Part shown: positions 52,501 to 64,000 of the stretch, piece by piece
Layout: every line of letters begins with the position of its first letter
Position numbering within the stretch: position 1 is the first letter of the stretch
Source of the DNA: Eremophila alpestris peregrina
Lineage: Eukaryota > Chordata > Aves > Passeriformes > Alaudidae
Direction: 5' to 3'
Assembly (NCBI GenBank): GCA_009792885.1
Contig: WMCF01000034.1
Coordinates: forward strand, 6,130,908-6,194,907
Length of the DNA stretch: 64,000 nt
Position numbers and translations under genes: made by a program
Notes under the pieces: model-generated
Told to the model about the DNA's origin: nothing
Database searches by the model: none
The model's input: only the letters and a program-made list of their open reading frames with translations

Positions 52501-52939
52501 TAGCATTTGATATGGAAACAAGTAATACTCACTTTCAGTGGGAAGATCTGGTTGACAGTGAAGTACTGTAAGTCAGATTCCAAATATTTTGGACTTTTCA
52601 CATGATGATTTTAAAAGTGTGAATTATCTGTCCAAACTTTAGTCTTATAGAATTTGTTTATATTTCCCTGTTGACATTCACTGGCCTTGACACATCTTAT
52701 GCCTTTTATCAGAAGTGACTGTCTTCTTGAGCCAGACTGATCTATTGAACTTTATTGTTCTCGACATTATTTCCTAACACTTTAAAATTCTGAAAGTACT
52801 TTAAATAATTTTTATGTTCGGCAAAGTGAATTGGAGGTTGGTAAAATATGCTGAGCCTATAGAACAAGTTACAGTATGAGCAGCACATCAGATCTTCATC
52901 ACTGCCTTTCCTAATAATTCAAATTCTGACATACAGTTA
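49546..52939. other. AT-rich DNA without recognisable genes
   Basis: No gene or named repeat is recognised. An extremely AT-rich patch at about 50,295-50,400 contains TTCTTTATAATTA twice and many TA-palindromes. Open frames (up to 96 codons) have no recognisable motif. Confidence 0.5.
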
Positions 52940-53400
52940 AAGACCACACCACAGCCAGACCACACGACCAAGCCACCCTATCACTCCCCTCACCAGCAAT
53001 ACATGAGAGAAAATAGGATAGGAGAAAGCTCATGGGTCAAAATAAAGGTGTAAAATAAAGAAAAAGCAAAAGCTACATGTCAAAACAAAGAAAGAAATAT
53101 TTATCCTCTAGTTCCAATCAGCATGTAATACCCAGCCACTTCTTGGAAGTAGGGTGTCAGTACAAATAATGGCTGCTCTAGAAGACAAACATCATAAAAT
53201 TGTATCCCTTCCCCAGTCCTGTGAGCTTCTATGTTTGGGCTGATACCATATGGTATAGAATATCCCTTTGGTCAGCTTGGCTCTAGGTTGTCCCAATGTT
53301 ACTGAACAACTTATTTTTCTTCAAGAAGAAGCCTGTGCAGCAATGGGGGAAGATATTGGAAAAGTCTTTTTACTTTAGCACAATAGCTTATATTCCTGGT
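52940..53400 (-). mobile_element. Decayed avian ERVL-like LTR, 3' part
   Basis: The plus strand follows the complement of a widespread avian ERVL-type LTR. It shows 'aaaagcaaaagctacatgtcaaa', then 'cagccacttcttggaagtagggtgtcagtac' and 'ggctgctctagaagacaaac'. The most distinctive block is 'ccatatggtatagaatatccctttggtcagcttgg' at about 53,246-53,280. Many substitutions make this one of the older LTRs in the window. Limits are approximate. Confidence 0.78.
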
Positions 53401-53934
53401 ATTTGTGGTTAATGTTTAGTTTTGTATCACACAGTGCTTATTACTGGAGATCAATGTGGCACTGTGTTAACTCTGTGACTATCTCTGCATCTAATTGTGA
53501 ATCTGTGACTGTCAAGTCTCATGGCACCTAATGTTTCCTTAGAACTTAGTGATCAATATGTAACAGTGGATAGTTTTGAGAACAAGGATTTTTTTGCCAG
53601 AATAAAGATTGATAAGAGAACTATTTATAAGAATAGACCTGACTATATATTTAAAATAATCTCAAGGAGAAAAGCTTTATCAGAAGATCTGGAACTGTAT
53701 CAAATAAGTCTGTGGAAATAATTATCATAAATGCTTATATTCAAGAAATGAGATGAATATTAATTTGTTTCAGGAATATAACCTGTACTACTAGGTTACC
53801 AGGTGTGCATGCTCTGAGAAGAATTTCTCATACATCCATCACTGCTCCTAAAGTAATGTCAGCTTTCTAACTTATTAAATTGGTTGGAGAGTTTGTTTCC
53901 CAACATTCAGTGATACAGTGTACTGAGGAGGATG
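53401..53934. other. Unassigned segment between two LTR pieces
   Basis: About 530 bp separates two parts of what looks like one LTR family. It may be an insertion within the LTR, diverged LTR sequence, or the space between two elements. It contains a 66-codon plus-strand frame at 53,521-53,721 (starts MAPNVSLELSDQYVTVDSF, mixed charged composition) that I do not recognise and that is short enough to be chance. Confidence 0.4.
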
Positions 53935-54089
53935 AAGGGTTGGAGAGACAGCCTTGATGCTGTGCTGGCACTGCTCATCAGTAGCCAAAACCTGGTATGT
54001 TATCAACCCTTCTAGCTAGCAGTGCAAATGAACAGCACTATGAGGCACCCATGCACAGGGTTAACTCTATCCCAGTCAGACCCAATACA
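53935..54089 (-). mobile_element. Decayed avian ERVL-like LTR, 5' part
   Basis: The plus strand reads 'gccttgatgctgtgctggcactgctcatcagtagccaaaac', then 'tgttatcaaccctt', 'acagcacta' and 'ggttaactctatcccagtcagacccaataca'. This is the complement of the ERVL-type LTR 5' end, which usually begins TGTCCTGGTTTCAGCTGGG. The terminal TGTATTGGG is a mutated form. It lies in the right order and strand to be the 5' part of the LTR at 52,940-53,400. Confidence 0.75.
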
Positions 54090-57000
54090 ACTGCTGTGGA
54101 AAGAATAGTTCAGACCAACTGATTCTTGGGAGTTCGGTTCATGGGCGACCTTTTTGAACTATACATTGAATGGTGTGTGTATGTTTATACGCATCCTACA
54201 TAAGTGTGGGTCCATTTATACACGTGTGTGTGTGTGAACTTGTAATTGATACCTTTAATTATGACCTGTCTGTGATATTGTCATAATTTATTAAAGATAA
54301 GTCTCCTGTTTCAATGCAGTGAAAATGACCTTGCTCTTTCAGTCAAAATAAGTGTCTGAATGACCGTTGCCTTATGAATATATTTGCATAACCTAGTTGT
54401 TTTTCAATAGTGTCAGTCTGGTTTTGTCAAGTGATTTATTTAATTTTCATATATTCATTTGACATGCAGTGGTATGTAGTGATAAAACCAATAATTTCAG
54501 ACACATAATTAAGATTCTACTGGACATAGTTTTATTTATGCTCTATATATCTACTTTCATTTTCAAATTCTCCAGTTCATAATTTTACAGAAAGGAGTGC
54601 AAAATCCTATGTGTTTCAAACTAGACTTACTGAAAGCAACAGTGTCAGTAGTATATGCATTACATTTCTAATGGCAATGCATAATTAGAAAAAGAGACTA
54701 GAATAAGTAAGCGATGTCATTCACATAAACTAATTTTTTTTGTTAACTTCAAGAGGAAACATTCAACCTTGTCTAATTTATGTAGCCATAAGAGAATACT
54801 GAATTTTTCTTTGTTTTTTTGTGTGTGCAAAAATACATTTGTTTTAGTTTGTAAATCAGAGTGTAATATGCTTTACTTGATAAGGATAAAAAATAAGAAT
54901 TTTCATGTTTAATAACAGTATATTTTAGAAGTATATAGCTGTAAAAGCATGTGATGCAGCTATATTTGGGTGCCTTGTAAAATTTTTCTAAACAATGTAA
55001 ATAAACACAATAATATACATATCTATTTATATATAATATATATTATTATATTTCTATATAATATTCATAAAATACTGGTTTAAACTCATAAATACAAACA
55101 GAACAGAAAAGTCAAGGAATGTTATGTAAGAGGCCAGTAAACACTAAATGTGATCTCCCTAAATGCTATTGTGAGCAAAAGTACTTAGGGTAGTTTTAAG
55201 TGACTCCCAGTTTGTGCTTATTTCTATTCTTAACTACCAGCCTGGTGACACTAAAAACTAAGGCATACTCAGATTATTTGCTTCAAATTAACTGTTAAGG
55301 TGTACTAAGAATTGTATCCCTACGCTAGATGTCCTGTGAAGAAGGACACTCTCACCATTTCATTTAATGTTGTTCAGTAATCACTATTTTGCTCTAGCCA
55401 CTTGGACAACCTTGTTGCAAACAGATACTTTTTTTTACCTTGTGTAATAGAAGGGTGGGAATGTTAGTTTGGGACTGTAGACATTAATGATGTCCAAGAA
55501 GTTTTCTGTAGCTGCATAGGATGACACGTGGGTAATGCATTGAGCACAATTGTAACAAAGGTGAAAGGAAAACCATCACGCTGTTGAAATAGTCAAATGA
55601 AGAGAAGTACTGGGCCTAATTTACCAAACAGGTGGTCTCAGGAAATAGATATGGTGGGCTGGTGTCCTGAAAGAAGATAAAATAGGGAGACTTCAAATCA
55701 TTTAAATCTCCGGTTCAGGTGTGTTGGACCTGAGTCCAATTTGTAAATTTTATTCAGATGATGATGGAAGGGTTTGGTGAAGCACTTATGCTCAAAAAAG
55801 AGGTGAAATGGAGGAGGACATTGAAGAGGTCTTATGTTCTAGTTTGTGGACAGAACTGCAGAAAAGATTGTCTAACATGTCAGCAAAGATAATAGCTGAA
55901 AGAGGGATCTGGAGGTACAATGGTGTTGTGAATCTTTGTCTAGAGTGGTCCTCAGACTCAACAGCAGCTGCTGTCCTTTCTCCTGTGTAGGAAACAGGAG
56001 ATTTAATTTAAATCTGTGTGTCTTGAAAATACTGGGAGATGTATTACTAAAGTTCACAGACAGCTATGAGGATTACAGATAAAACCATCCAGCAGAGCCA
56101 GTCTTGTCCATGAGTCTTTGAATTCCACACAGCACTACTGGAGTCTTGAGGCAGCCAAGTAAATAAAAAATGGTCTCTCTCTCTCTCTCTCTTACAGTGG
56201 GAAAAGAAAATAAAATCCTATTTATTTTGTGCTTGTGCTTTTTTTTTAATGAACTTATTAGTGATACTGAACAGCTGCAGCTGTATTAAGATGTTTTTCT
56301 CTGATGGGAGTTCTTACAACAACTCTGCACAAGGCAGGATACTGGCTTAGAGGTAAAATTTTAACTGGGTCACCCTGGATATCCATCTCCTAAAAGTCTC
56401 TTCCCTTAATCAATGTAAAATATGCAAACATAAAATATATATACAGGTCTACTAGATATTTGTTTTGGTAGCTTTAGTGAGTTCTTTAACCTTTTGCAAA
56501 GTGTTACAGCTTGAGCTAATGCTTATTTTCAACTGATGTGAGAGGTTAAGACGTGATTGTTTTAAAACAAAGCCCCTTGATTTAGGATATCCCACTGTTG
56601 TTGAAATATGAGAATTTAAAAAGTTTGAATCCCATTTTCAGATGGAGGACATATTTAAGAATTTCTTCAGCTGACCTATAATTCTGCTTTGTTCTCATCA
56701 TGCAGCTCTCAGATTTGGTATAGTGACTGTAAATGATCAGTTAGAAAATATCTGATTACACAGTTATCAGATTACTCTGCTTTTCTAGTGCAGAAGGAGA
56801 CAAATAGGAGGAAGATTTGTGATCTGTAATTTTTTTTTTATTTCTAAGAAACAGAAGCTCTGAGTTCGCATCATTTCATGAATAATAAATTTAATATCAT
56901 ATGTCCAGTATTTCAGTGAGTATCACTGTTCTTCTTGGATATATTTACTGACAGCCTAACAATACTAATACTAGGAATGACTTTCACAGAAAATATCTTA

Positions 57001-57976
57001 GCATTGATGGAAAAAAAAAAGAGATACTTTCAGAAATAATAATCTAATATTATGTGATATTGCTTATAATCCATTTTTTGAAAGTGATTATCCTTACTTG
57101 CTTGAATTAATGGTTCTTGTGTTAGAATGTATAGATCCAAACTGTAGGAAAGTAGAAAAATACATCAATGTCATTCAGCTACATGTAGATTCAGACATTT
57201 ACAATAAACACCACTAATAAAATACAGTATATCCCTAATTAAATTTTTTTGAATACAGTATAATATAAACTTTATTCCATTTATTTATGCTGTTATAAGA
57301 ACAGATGGTAGCTCAGGCTGACTGCCAAAAGACTGTCTCATTTGTGAATATTTTCATATGTTCAGTGTCGTGTGCTTGCTTCATTAAAAAGAATATCAAA
57401 TGTGATTCACTTTTGGTGTGAACAGTGCTTGGAAGACATTCCTAGCAAAGGATGAACTTTGGGATATTCATTCTGTTCACAAAACTGCTCCTCTAGTCTT
57501 AGATAACACTACTGAAAAGTATCCTGCTCTCAAAGCACAAAGCTTTGCTTGATACAATAATGTTTGAAATAATTAAATATATAAGAATTACCTTAATTGA
57601 ACAGACTTTTGTCTTAGTTTCTCTCAGGAATCTCCAGCTTTTTCTTTCACCTTGTGATTCCTCACTGCTATACTAAACAAGCTGAAGTCAGCCCCCTAAC
57701 ACCATTTCAAAGACTGGCTCTTGAAGCACTGCTGTGGCACAACATGAGGATTGTAGGATGAACTATACACGTAAATTTGAATTGTGGTTCTCAAGAGAGC
57801 GAAGGCTGGTGATGTAGGATTACTACAATTAGGTGGCTTAGCTGTCTGTAAGAACTTGTCTTAGAAACTGTAAACTTGACAATTTTCCCACAAATTTGAT
57901 CTCAATAGTTACATTTCCTCTTCACAACTATGCACAGGAAGTGGTGGTTTTCTGTTAAATATGATGAATCAGCACC
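54090..57976. other. AT-rich DNA without recognisable genes
   Basis: No gene is recognised. There is a short GT run at about 54,223-54,236 and TA-rich palindromic sequence at about 55,010-55,070. A (TC)10 run lies at about 56,173-56,192. The slightly more complex patch at 55,640-56,160 has open frames of 60-61 codons on each strand with no recognisable motif. Confidence 0.5.
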
Positions 57977-58158
<182 letters not shown>

Positions 58159-59963
58159 TGTCAAGGCTTTAGTGCTGGCCAAATGCAAGTGCACTTACTA
58201 GAAATTATTTACTCATTTCCTGTTGTGAGATAAGAATTAGGAGGGGGAGGGGAAAACAGGCTCAAAACTTTAAAGGAAATAAAGAAAACTTTATTAACAG
58301 AATTAAAAGAAAAACTATAAGAAAATCAGAATAAACTTTCAGAAAAATTCTCTTCCCCCTACACCCTCTTTTCTTCCCCACTGATGACATGAAGAGACAA
58401 AACCTGTAACTTTCAGTGAGTTTATCAGCTCTAAAATAATCATTCTTCAGCCCACTTAGAGAGAGGATTCTCTTGCCATGCCATGGAGACTTCTCCACAA
58501 GAAACAGTTCTCTCATGGCTTTAATGTCACAGTGAATCAGCCACCTGGGAAAGGAAAATCTGTTCCCATGCCTTACAGCTTTCCCAAAGCTGCTTTCATG
58601 GGCCATGTCAACTTATGGGGTACTATTTTAAGGATGAGCTCTTCTAGCATAAAAACAAAAGTTATTGCTGGGAACAGAGATTTTTTTTTTCTTCTTCTTC
58701 CTGGGAAAAAGTCTCTCACCTCTCTCATCTTTCTCTGTTCAAGATCCTCATTGGATTACAGCTTTTCAGCACTCACACTCCAGCATGAGTGCTCTTTTCT
58801 GACAGGCTGCAGGTGAATGCTGCATCCCCCTATGCATTTTATGAATTACAGGGAAAAAACAAAGCCTCATATACTAAAACTACATCTTCACTGTAGCCTC
58901 ACAAAAGAATTTCATCCCAAGAATAAGGCATCTCCTTAATCCCCTCCCATCTAGAATCTGATTCCTTTACTGACCTCAGTGTCTCATATTGTTTTCTCTA
59001 CATGTCTTCACCCTTTCCTTTTCATAATTCAGGAGAAAATTGGTGTTCATAGGTTCATTTGTTCTCAAGCTTTATCAATTGGAACAGTTTTTATAGAGTT
59101 CTGCAGCATTGAAAAGTTTGATCTCATCCAGGTTCTGCAATCAAGGAATCATTGTGTCTTTCCACTGTTGATCACGTTTTCCCTGCCAGCGCCATGCAAG
59201 TCACACTGGCTGCAGGCACCACTTCTGCACCTTTCCTTCATAGGGGACACAGGACACAAAAAAAACTGGTGCCACTGCTTTTGTCTTTCTGTCCACATCA
59301 CAGATGGCTAAAAGCGGCTAAGCAAGCAAAGTTCATCGCGAGCCATGCCAAGGCAGCCACGGCCACGTGCCATTGTCCCAGTCACGCCAATTTTCAGCTG
59401 CACAGTCCTGGCTCCCATATTGCCTGGCAGTGGTCACTTCCGGCCCCAGCTGTTCCTGGCCTTGGAGCCATCCCCAGCCCTGGCCACAGGGTCACTCCCA
59501 CGGCTGGTCCTGGGTTAAACAAAGTTCATTTGCGAGCCATGCCGAGATAGCCATTGCCACATGGCACTGCCTGGCTGCACAGTGCTGCCCCAGCCCCACG
59601 CTGACTCCAGCCATGAAGTCCCGACAGTGTGGTTGCTTGTGCCTTTGGGATAGTCCTGGTGGCATGGCCCACAGCAGCAGAAATCTCAGCCAAGCCACAT
59701 GCCAACAGAGCTGGCCAGGCCCAGCCACAGCCGTGAGGGACCGTGTCAGCCAGTTACCTCTTCAAAAGCTGAGAGAGCCCCCCATGGGCTAGCCCATCCT
59801 TAAATGTGTTTTCACAGAGGTGTATTCAGGCCTTTTTAGTTGTTTAACCAGCTGTCAATCTTCTAAAGTAGGCTCTTCAAAACTAGCCAGTTGATTGGCT
59901 CCAGCAGGTCCCCACAGGGAGCCACCCCTTCAACTGAAAACCTGACGTGGTTAAACCACGACA
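58159..59963 (-). mobile_element. 1.8-kb LTR element, ERVL-like
   Basis: On the minus strand the element begins TGTCGTGGTTTAACCACGTC at 59,963 and ends CCTTGACA at 58,159, so it has TG...CA termini. It is flanked by AGTAT on the right (59,964-59,968) and AATAT on the left (58,154-58,158). The sister copy of the left flank (58,001-58,005) reads AGTAT, so the original 5-bp duplication was probably perfect. Five bases is the usual ERVL duplication. A minus-strand AATAAA is at 58,290-58,295. The middle (about 59,170-59,800) is GC-rich and holds a repeat spaced 193 bp. No gag, pol or env motif is visible, so it is either an unusually long solo LTR or an element with noncoding interior. Confidence 0.82.
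59320..59585. repeat. Degenerate 193-bp-spaced repeat inside LTR
   Basis: A block starting CAAAGTTCAT at 59,327 recurs at 59,520. Each copy is followed by GCGAGCCATGCC, AGCCA and GCCAC, and both later share GCTGCACAGT (59,397 and 59,574). The copies differ by small indels and substitutions. Such duplications in U3 are common in retroviral LTRs. The overlapping plus-strand open frames of 132-141 codons are a product of GC-rich composition; they have no recognisable domain. Confidence 0.75.
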
Positions 59964-59966
59964 AGT

Positions 59967-60036
59967 ATCTGTCTGTCTGTCTGCCTGTCTGTCTCTCTAT
60001 CTATCTATCTGTCTATCCATCCAATCTATCTATCTC
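59967..60036 (+). repeat. Irregular TCTG/TCTA microsatellite
   Basis: Imperfect tetranucleotide units (TCTG, TCTA and TCCA with interruptions) continue after the LTR. This is probably the array that originally adjoined the second 29-bp repeat before the LTR inserted. Confidence 0.93.
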
Positions 60037-60964
60037 CTCAGAAGTCTTCTAAATAATGCAAGTTTATTGCAATCCTGAACAAGTCGCTGCATTCAGGGAG
60101 TTAAATTGTTTGCTTTTTCAAGACAGAATTCAATCTGGCTGCTGTGACACTCAACCCAAACATTTTGCAATGAAATGGAAATGTGTAGCAAATTTGGGTC
60201 AAAGGCTTCTTGAGCATGAACATGTCTTGTTTCTGTTCTCTAAAAGCCCACACATATTCTTTTTTGAACTCTACTTAATCATCTGAGAAATCCACTCACT
60301 TCTCATGCTGCTCTGTTATCCTGATCTCATTCCAACCACCTTTTTTTTTACATTCAGTAATTTCTCACATCACGTTCAGTTGTTTGTCATTAGCTAAGTT
60401 AGCAGTTAGCTAATTCTCAGGCATAGCTGTCTGTTTACTGTACTGCTTGTCTTCCTTGCTTGAATGTGAAATTTTACTGAAAGGGTGAAAATACTGCTGA
60501 ACAGAACAGATTGCAGCTGAAGAAGTTTATACCTATACACAGCATACACTTCATGATTATAGGGACATTCAGCTTGTTTTTGTGAAGTGGTGCTATTAGA
60601 TCAGATATGTAGAATTACCCCAGCTCTTGAAATTCTGCAGCTGCTACTGGCAGATTTTCAAGAGCTTTATAAAGCTGTTTAGCTAAAGTTTCTCAAAACA
60701 GCTGAGTGTTAAACATGCATACTAGGCCTTGGCAGGCAAAAGAACCATTTTCTAATGGTTACACTGAGACTGGAGGAGTAGGGGAAACTTTAACTACAAC
60801 TCTAGTGTTGGTACTGTTCTTTCTCAGCTGTTCTAGGTGCTGATGCTTTGCAGTGCGTTAATTGTCTGCTTGTCGTGCACATCTGTGACTGCAGAGCCAG
60901 CATATCTGTCAGGTTTTCATTTTTCTCTGCTTCAAGATTACTTGCTTCTATCTCTTCTTCCCTT
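60037..60964. other. Sequence without recognised gene
   Basis: No named repeat is recognised. It includes the exact palindrome AGCTTTATAAAGCT at about 60,664-60,677. A minus-strand frame at 60,802-60,990 (62 codons) has an acidic, Glu/Asn/Gln-rich stretch (EEEIEASNLEAEKNENLTDM) that I cannot assign; its start overlaps the neighbouring CR1 by about 25 bases. Confidence 0.45.
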
Positions 60965-61520
60965 TGTTTGGAAGGGAAATTAAATATCATCTAGTCCAAC
61001 CCCCATGCCATGGGCAAGATGCCACCCACTAGACCAGGTTGCTCAAAGCTTTATTCCAGCCTGGCCTTGAACACTTTCAGGGATGGGGCATCCACAATGT
61101 CCTCTAGGCAACCTGTTCTAGTATCTCATCATCCCCACAGTAGATAATTTCTTCCTAGTGACTAAGCTAAAACTACCCTCCCTCAGCTTAAAGTCATTCC
61201 CCCTTATCTTGTCACTCCATACTCCATAAAAAGTCCCTCTCCAAAATTCCCTCTTGTGAAAAGTCTCCCTCGCCTTGTTTGCAGCCTCCTCTAGGTACTG
61301 CAAGGCTGCTGTAAGGTCTCTCTGCAGGATTTTCTTCTCCAGGCTGAACAAACACTATCATTCCTGCTGACTTCATAGGAGAGATGCTCCAGCCCTCAGA
61401 TCATCTTTGCAGCCTTCCCCTGGAGCTCCTCCAACAGTTTCAGATTCTTTTTCTGCTGGAGGCCTCAGAGTTGAGTGCAGTAGTCCAGATGTGTCTCCAA
61501 AACTGAAACAGTTGGCAGAG
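60965..61520 (-). mobile_element. CR1 LINE 3' region, about 555 bp
   Basis: The plus strand follows the complement of the CR1 3' part. It shows 'catctagtccaacccccatgcc', 'ccagcctggccttgaacactttcagggatggggcatccac', 'ggcaacctgttc' and 'ccaggctgaacaa', then 'ttgagtgcagtagtccagatgtg'. On the minus strand the ORF2 C-terminus is still readable as FSLEKKILQRDLTAALQYLEEA (about 61,286-61,351). The terminal octamer repeats and the last 30 or so bases are missing at the 3' end. It is inactive. Confidence 0.93.
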
Positions 61521-62700
61521 CAGTGAAGACACTCCATACCGGATGATTTGCATTCTCTGCTCTGGGATCACTGAAGTACAACTTTCCACTCAAGATTTCC
61601 ATGGTTCAAAATTAACTTCCGCTCAATTAAAGAATAAATGCTTAGGGATAAATTTCTTTTTTTGTGTGTGTGGTCTCTTGTATAAATATATAATATATTG
61701 TTTTCTGAGGGCCACTGCTCAGGGACAAGCTGCTCATCAGTTGACTGGGGATGATCAATTGTTTTCATCTGCATAATTTGTCTGTCTTGGCCTTCATTTC
61801 TCTAGTTTTTGAATTTTCCTTTTCATTACATTATATAACCGCAGTAGTTTTTATTATTATTGTTACTATAATTAATTTATTTATATTATTAAACTGCTCT
61901 TTTCTCCACCATTAATTTCACAATTAATAAACCATTTATTAGTGTTACAAACATCAGCTGAAGTTATTGGCATGGTTTTCAAGACATATTCTCTTTCCTT
62001 GTTTTATGCTGTGTAATATTTTCTGCAAAAAATAACAGCATGGATATGTTGTCAGATAACTGTTTTGAATGACAGTAATTTACCTAACTTGTACAATTTT
62101 AACTTTAGCAACATGTTAGTAATGAATGTGTCCTCTGCAACTCATCAAATTAGGGAGAAAAACTATGTGCTGTGCTTGCCATGGAAAATGCCTTGAGTAG
62201 TATGTAAGGAATACTCAGAAGGAAACTGAAAATATCTGGTTAGGTTTGATGAATTTGGCTTATTACTGAAGTAGACTATCTTTAAAAATTTCTCATATTT
62301 GTACAGATTGTGTGAATTAGAGATTTTTAATGACATGATTGACACTTATAATTTCATCTACGGAAGTTTTTCTACAGATGATTCTAGCATGAAGCTGAAA
62401 TCACAAACCTTAGAAAGATACAATATATTCTATGGAGAATTTAATCCCAACTGAATCAGTCTAACACATATATTTTAAGATCTGTATCTACATCTATATG
62501 TGTTCAGCCAAGAGTTTCCTAGACTTTGAGTGAATATTGTCAGGGATTATGTGTTAGAGCTCTTGTCTGAGAAGTACTTCTGTGGGAAACAACATAATCT
62601 GGCTCTCTGTTAATTATCATGTTTTAATTAGACTTAGATATATGAATGTGAAACTGTAATTAATATAAATAGCAGTGGTTAGTGGTTACCTGTATCTAAG
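61521..62700. other. AT-rich DNA without recognisable genes
   Basis: No gene or named repeat is seen. It is strongly AT-rich near 61,840-61,930. Confidence 0.5.
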
Positions 62701-62912
62701 TCATTCTCCCATGCTTGACACTGTCTGAGAATGGATGTGAAGAACATCTTTTGCATCTTTGTCTTCCTTAAATCTGTCAAACTGCTCTTTGAAACAGTCT
62801 GCAAGTATACTGCTACTTGCACCAAGTACCTGGAGATCCCCACCCAGTTTACCTTGTGCCCTCTGTAGAAGAAGGCCACCCTTCACAGAAAACACCAGAA
62901 AATTTTGGGAGT
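62701..62912 (-). other. Unidentified protein-like ORF, possible exon
   Basis: I do not recognise the product. On the minus strand, a frame reads from about 62,912 to a TGA at 62,701. Its composition and codon use look more like real protein than the other frames in the window, for example GGLLLQRAQGKLGGDLQVLG and ADCFKEQFDRFKEDKDAKDV. Just upstream on the minus strand is a pyrimidine-rich run ending CCCTTTTTATGACAAAG, which resembles a splice acceptor. Eleven bases after the stop is CAG followed by GTAACC, which resembles a donor. It could be a terminal coding exon, an exon read in another frame, a pseudogene fragment, or chance. The open frame formally extends upstream to an ATG at 62,979, but that part is hydrophobic and intron-like. 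Confidence 0.3.
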
Positions 62913-62979
62913 CTTTGTCATAAAAAGGGAATACAAATAATACAAAGAGTTTAGCTAGAATAAAGTAACTGGACAGCAT

Positions 62980-64000
62980 GATAGTAGTAAAGTCAAAGAG
63001 CTGCTAAACTTGCATTTCTGACCTAAGCTTGATATCAGTTCAAGATGAGTCCTGGGAAATACTATGCTTACCTTATATTTAGTTTTCTGAAGGCAGCTAG
63101 TTGTTCTGTGGGATGCCAGGCTATTTGAACCTCTGATCTGACTTAGAATACTCACAGGGACTATAATCTTACCAAGAAAGACCATGAATTCACTTGTTCA
63201 CTATTTTGATTGTGAGGGAAACTGTCACTCCATCTTCTTTCATAACATTTTCCAGGCAATTTTTTTGACTTAACTAGAATCATATGTTTGCATGAGGAGC
63301 TCCATGTTTTGATCTCATGATGCTGTCTTTGTTCCAAATGATCTTATTTTTTAAGAAGGGCATGGCAAAATCAGAATTCTATGACTTACTAAACAGACAG
63401 TGGAAAGTGAAGCCTTAAATAGCACTTAGGGAAGAAACAGTCTTAAATAAATGCTCTACAGATTGCCTTTCTGTCAATATTAGATAAACAGACATCAGCA
63501 ACTGTTAGAGGTACTGGGAGATGCATACATTAAAAAAACCCTAATATTAGATATGTCAAAGCCACATTTATTCTTTAAGTCAGCAGGAAGTCACACAGTA
63601 ATATGATGTGTAATTCGGCACTTCTACCTCTGTCAATTTCATTATCTAAGTGGGTACGAGCCCTCAAATTTCTAGATAGATTGTATATTGATGAAATGCT
63701 TTCAGGCAAGTACTTACTTGTATCTAATGCTTCTTTTTCTATCAGAACTACTAAAGCAGTGGAAAATCTTTATTAAATTGTTTTCCATCTTGACTAGTTT
63801 ATTCAGCTTCCACTTAAGTGAAACTGAAGACTGTACTGCATGCTCTCTGCTGATCTTAATTCAATGCTTGAAGTAATGCTTTCCTAAAATACAGACAAAG
63901 TAACATAATGAGAAAGATATTCTGTTAATAGCATTTCAATGATATTTAACACTGTTTTCCCAGTTTCCTCTATGAATTATATTATTTGCGTTCTTCCAAA
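62980..64000. other. AT-rich DNA without recognisable genes
   Basis: No gene or named repeat is seen in the last kilobase. Short frames on both strands have no recognisable motif. Confidence 0.5.

Noticed and set aside
59152..59792. Overlapping plus-strand frames of 132 and 141 codons rich in Pro, Ser, Ala and His
   Set aside because: They lie in the GC-rich middle of a minus-strand LTR, where stop codons are rare. They include the repeated block and have no domain.

Overview
The window looks like bird genomic DNA, and it reads as a gene-poor, AT-rich intergenic or intronic stretch. The main evidence for a bird is a set of CR1 LINE fragments on both strands that end in the CR1 hallmark of short ATTCTATG/ATTCTGTG repeats. 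Alongside them are LTRs of avian endogenous-retrovirus type, with ends beginning TGTCCTGG or TGTCGTGG. I cannot determine the order or species from the sequence. I recognise no functional protein-coding gene, rRNA or tRNA. Nearly all open reading frames are of the length expected by chance, or are remnants of CR1 reverse transcriptase.

Layout. 1-38,500 is mostly featureless AT-rich DNA. It carries short, old CR1 3' ends (2.2-2.46, 17.63-17.69, 18.39-18.80, 28.34-28.46, 28.64-28.93 and 31.83-31.99 kb) and one solo LTR (25.27-25.73 kb). It also has a 53-base pure pyrimidine tract (3.18 kb), a (GT)n with two perfect hairpins beside it (18.04-18.31 kb), and two tandem duplications (13.9 and 27.6 kb). 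38.5-49.5 kb is a GC-richer CR1 cluster: two plus-strand copies with reverse transcriptase sequence, a 3' end abutting a poly-G tract and an assembly gap, a short minus-strand 3' fragment, and a long minus-strand copy of about 3.1 kb. That long copy is interrupted by two solo LTRs, and one of them (46,972-47,539) keeps a perfect 6-bp target duplication and a readable promoter and polyadenylation layout. 49.5-64 kb is again AT-rich. It holds a decayed ERVL-like LTR in two pieces (52.94-54.09 kb), a (TATC)n array, a 1.8-kb LTR inserted exactly at the edge of a duplicated copy of that array's flank (58.0-60.04 kb), and one more minus-strand CR1 (60.97-61.52 kb).

No genes work together here. The history is one of retroelement insertion, nesting and decay, plus local duplication. 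The items most worth checking are the reconstructed insertion order at 58-60 kb, the nested LTRs in the CR1 at 46.5-49.5 kb, the paired perfect hairpins at 18.1-18.3 kb, and an unidentified protein-like reading frame with splice-like borders at 62.7-62.9 kb on the minus strand. I found no convincing new biological system.
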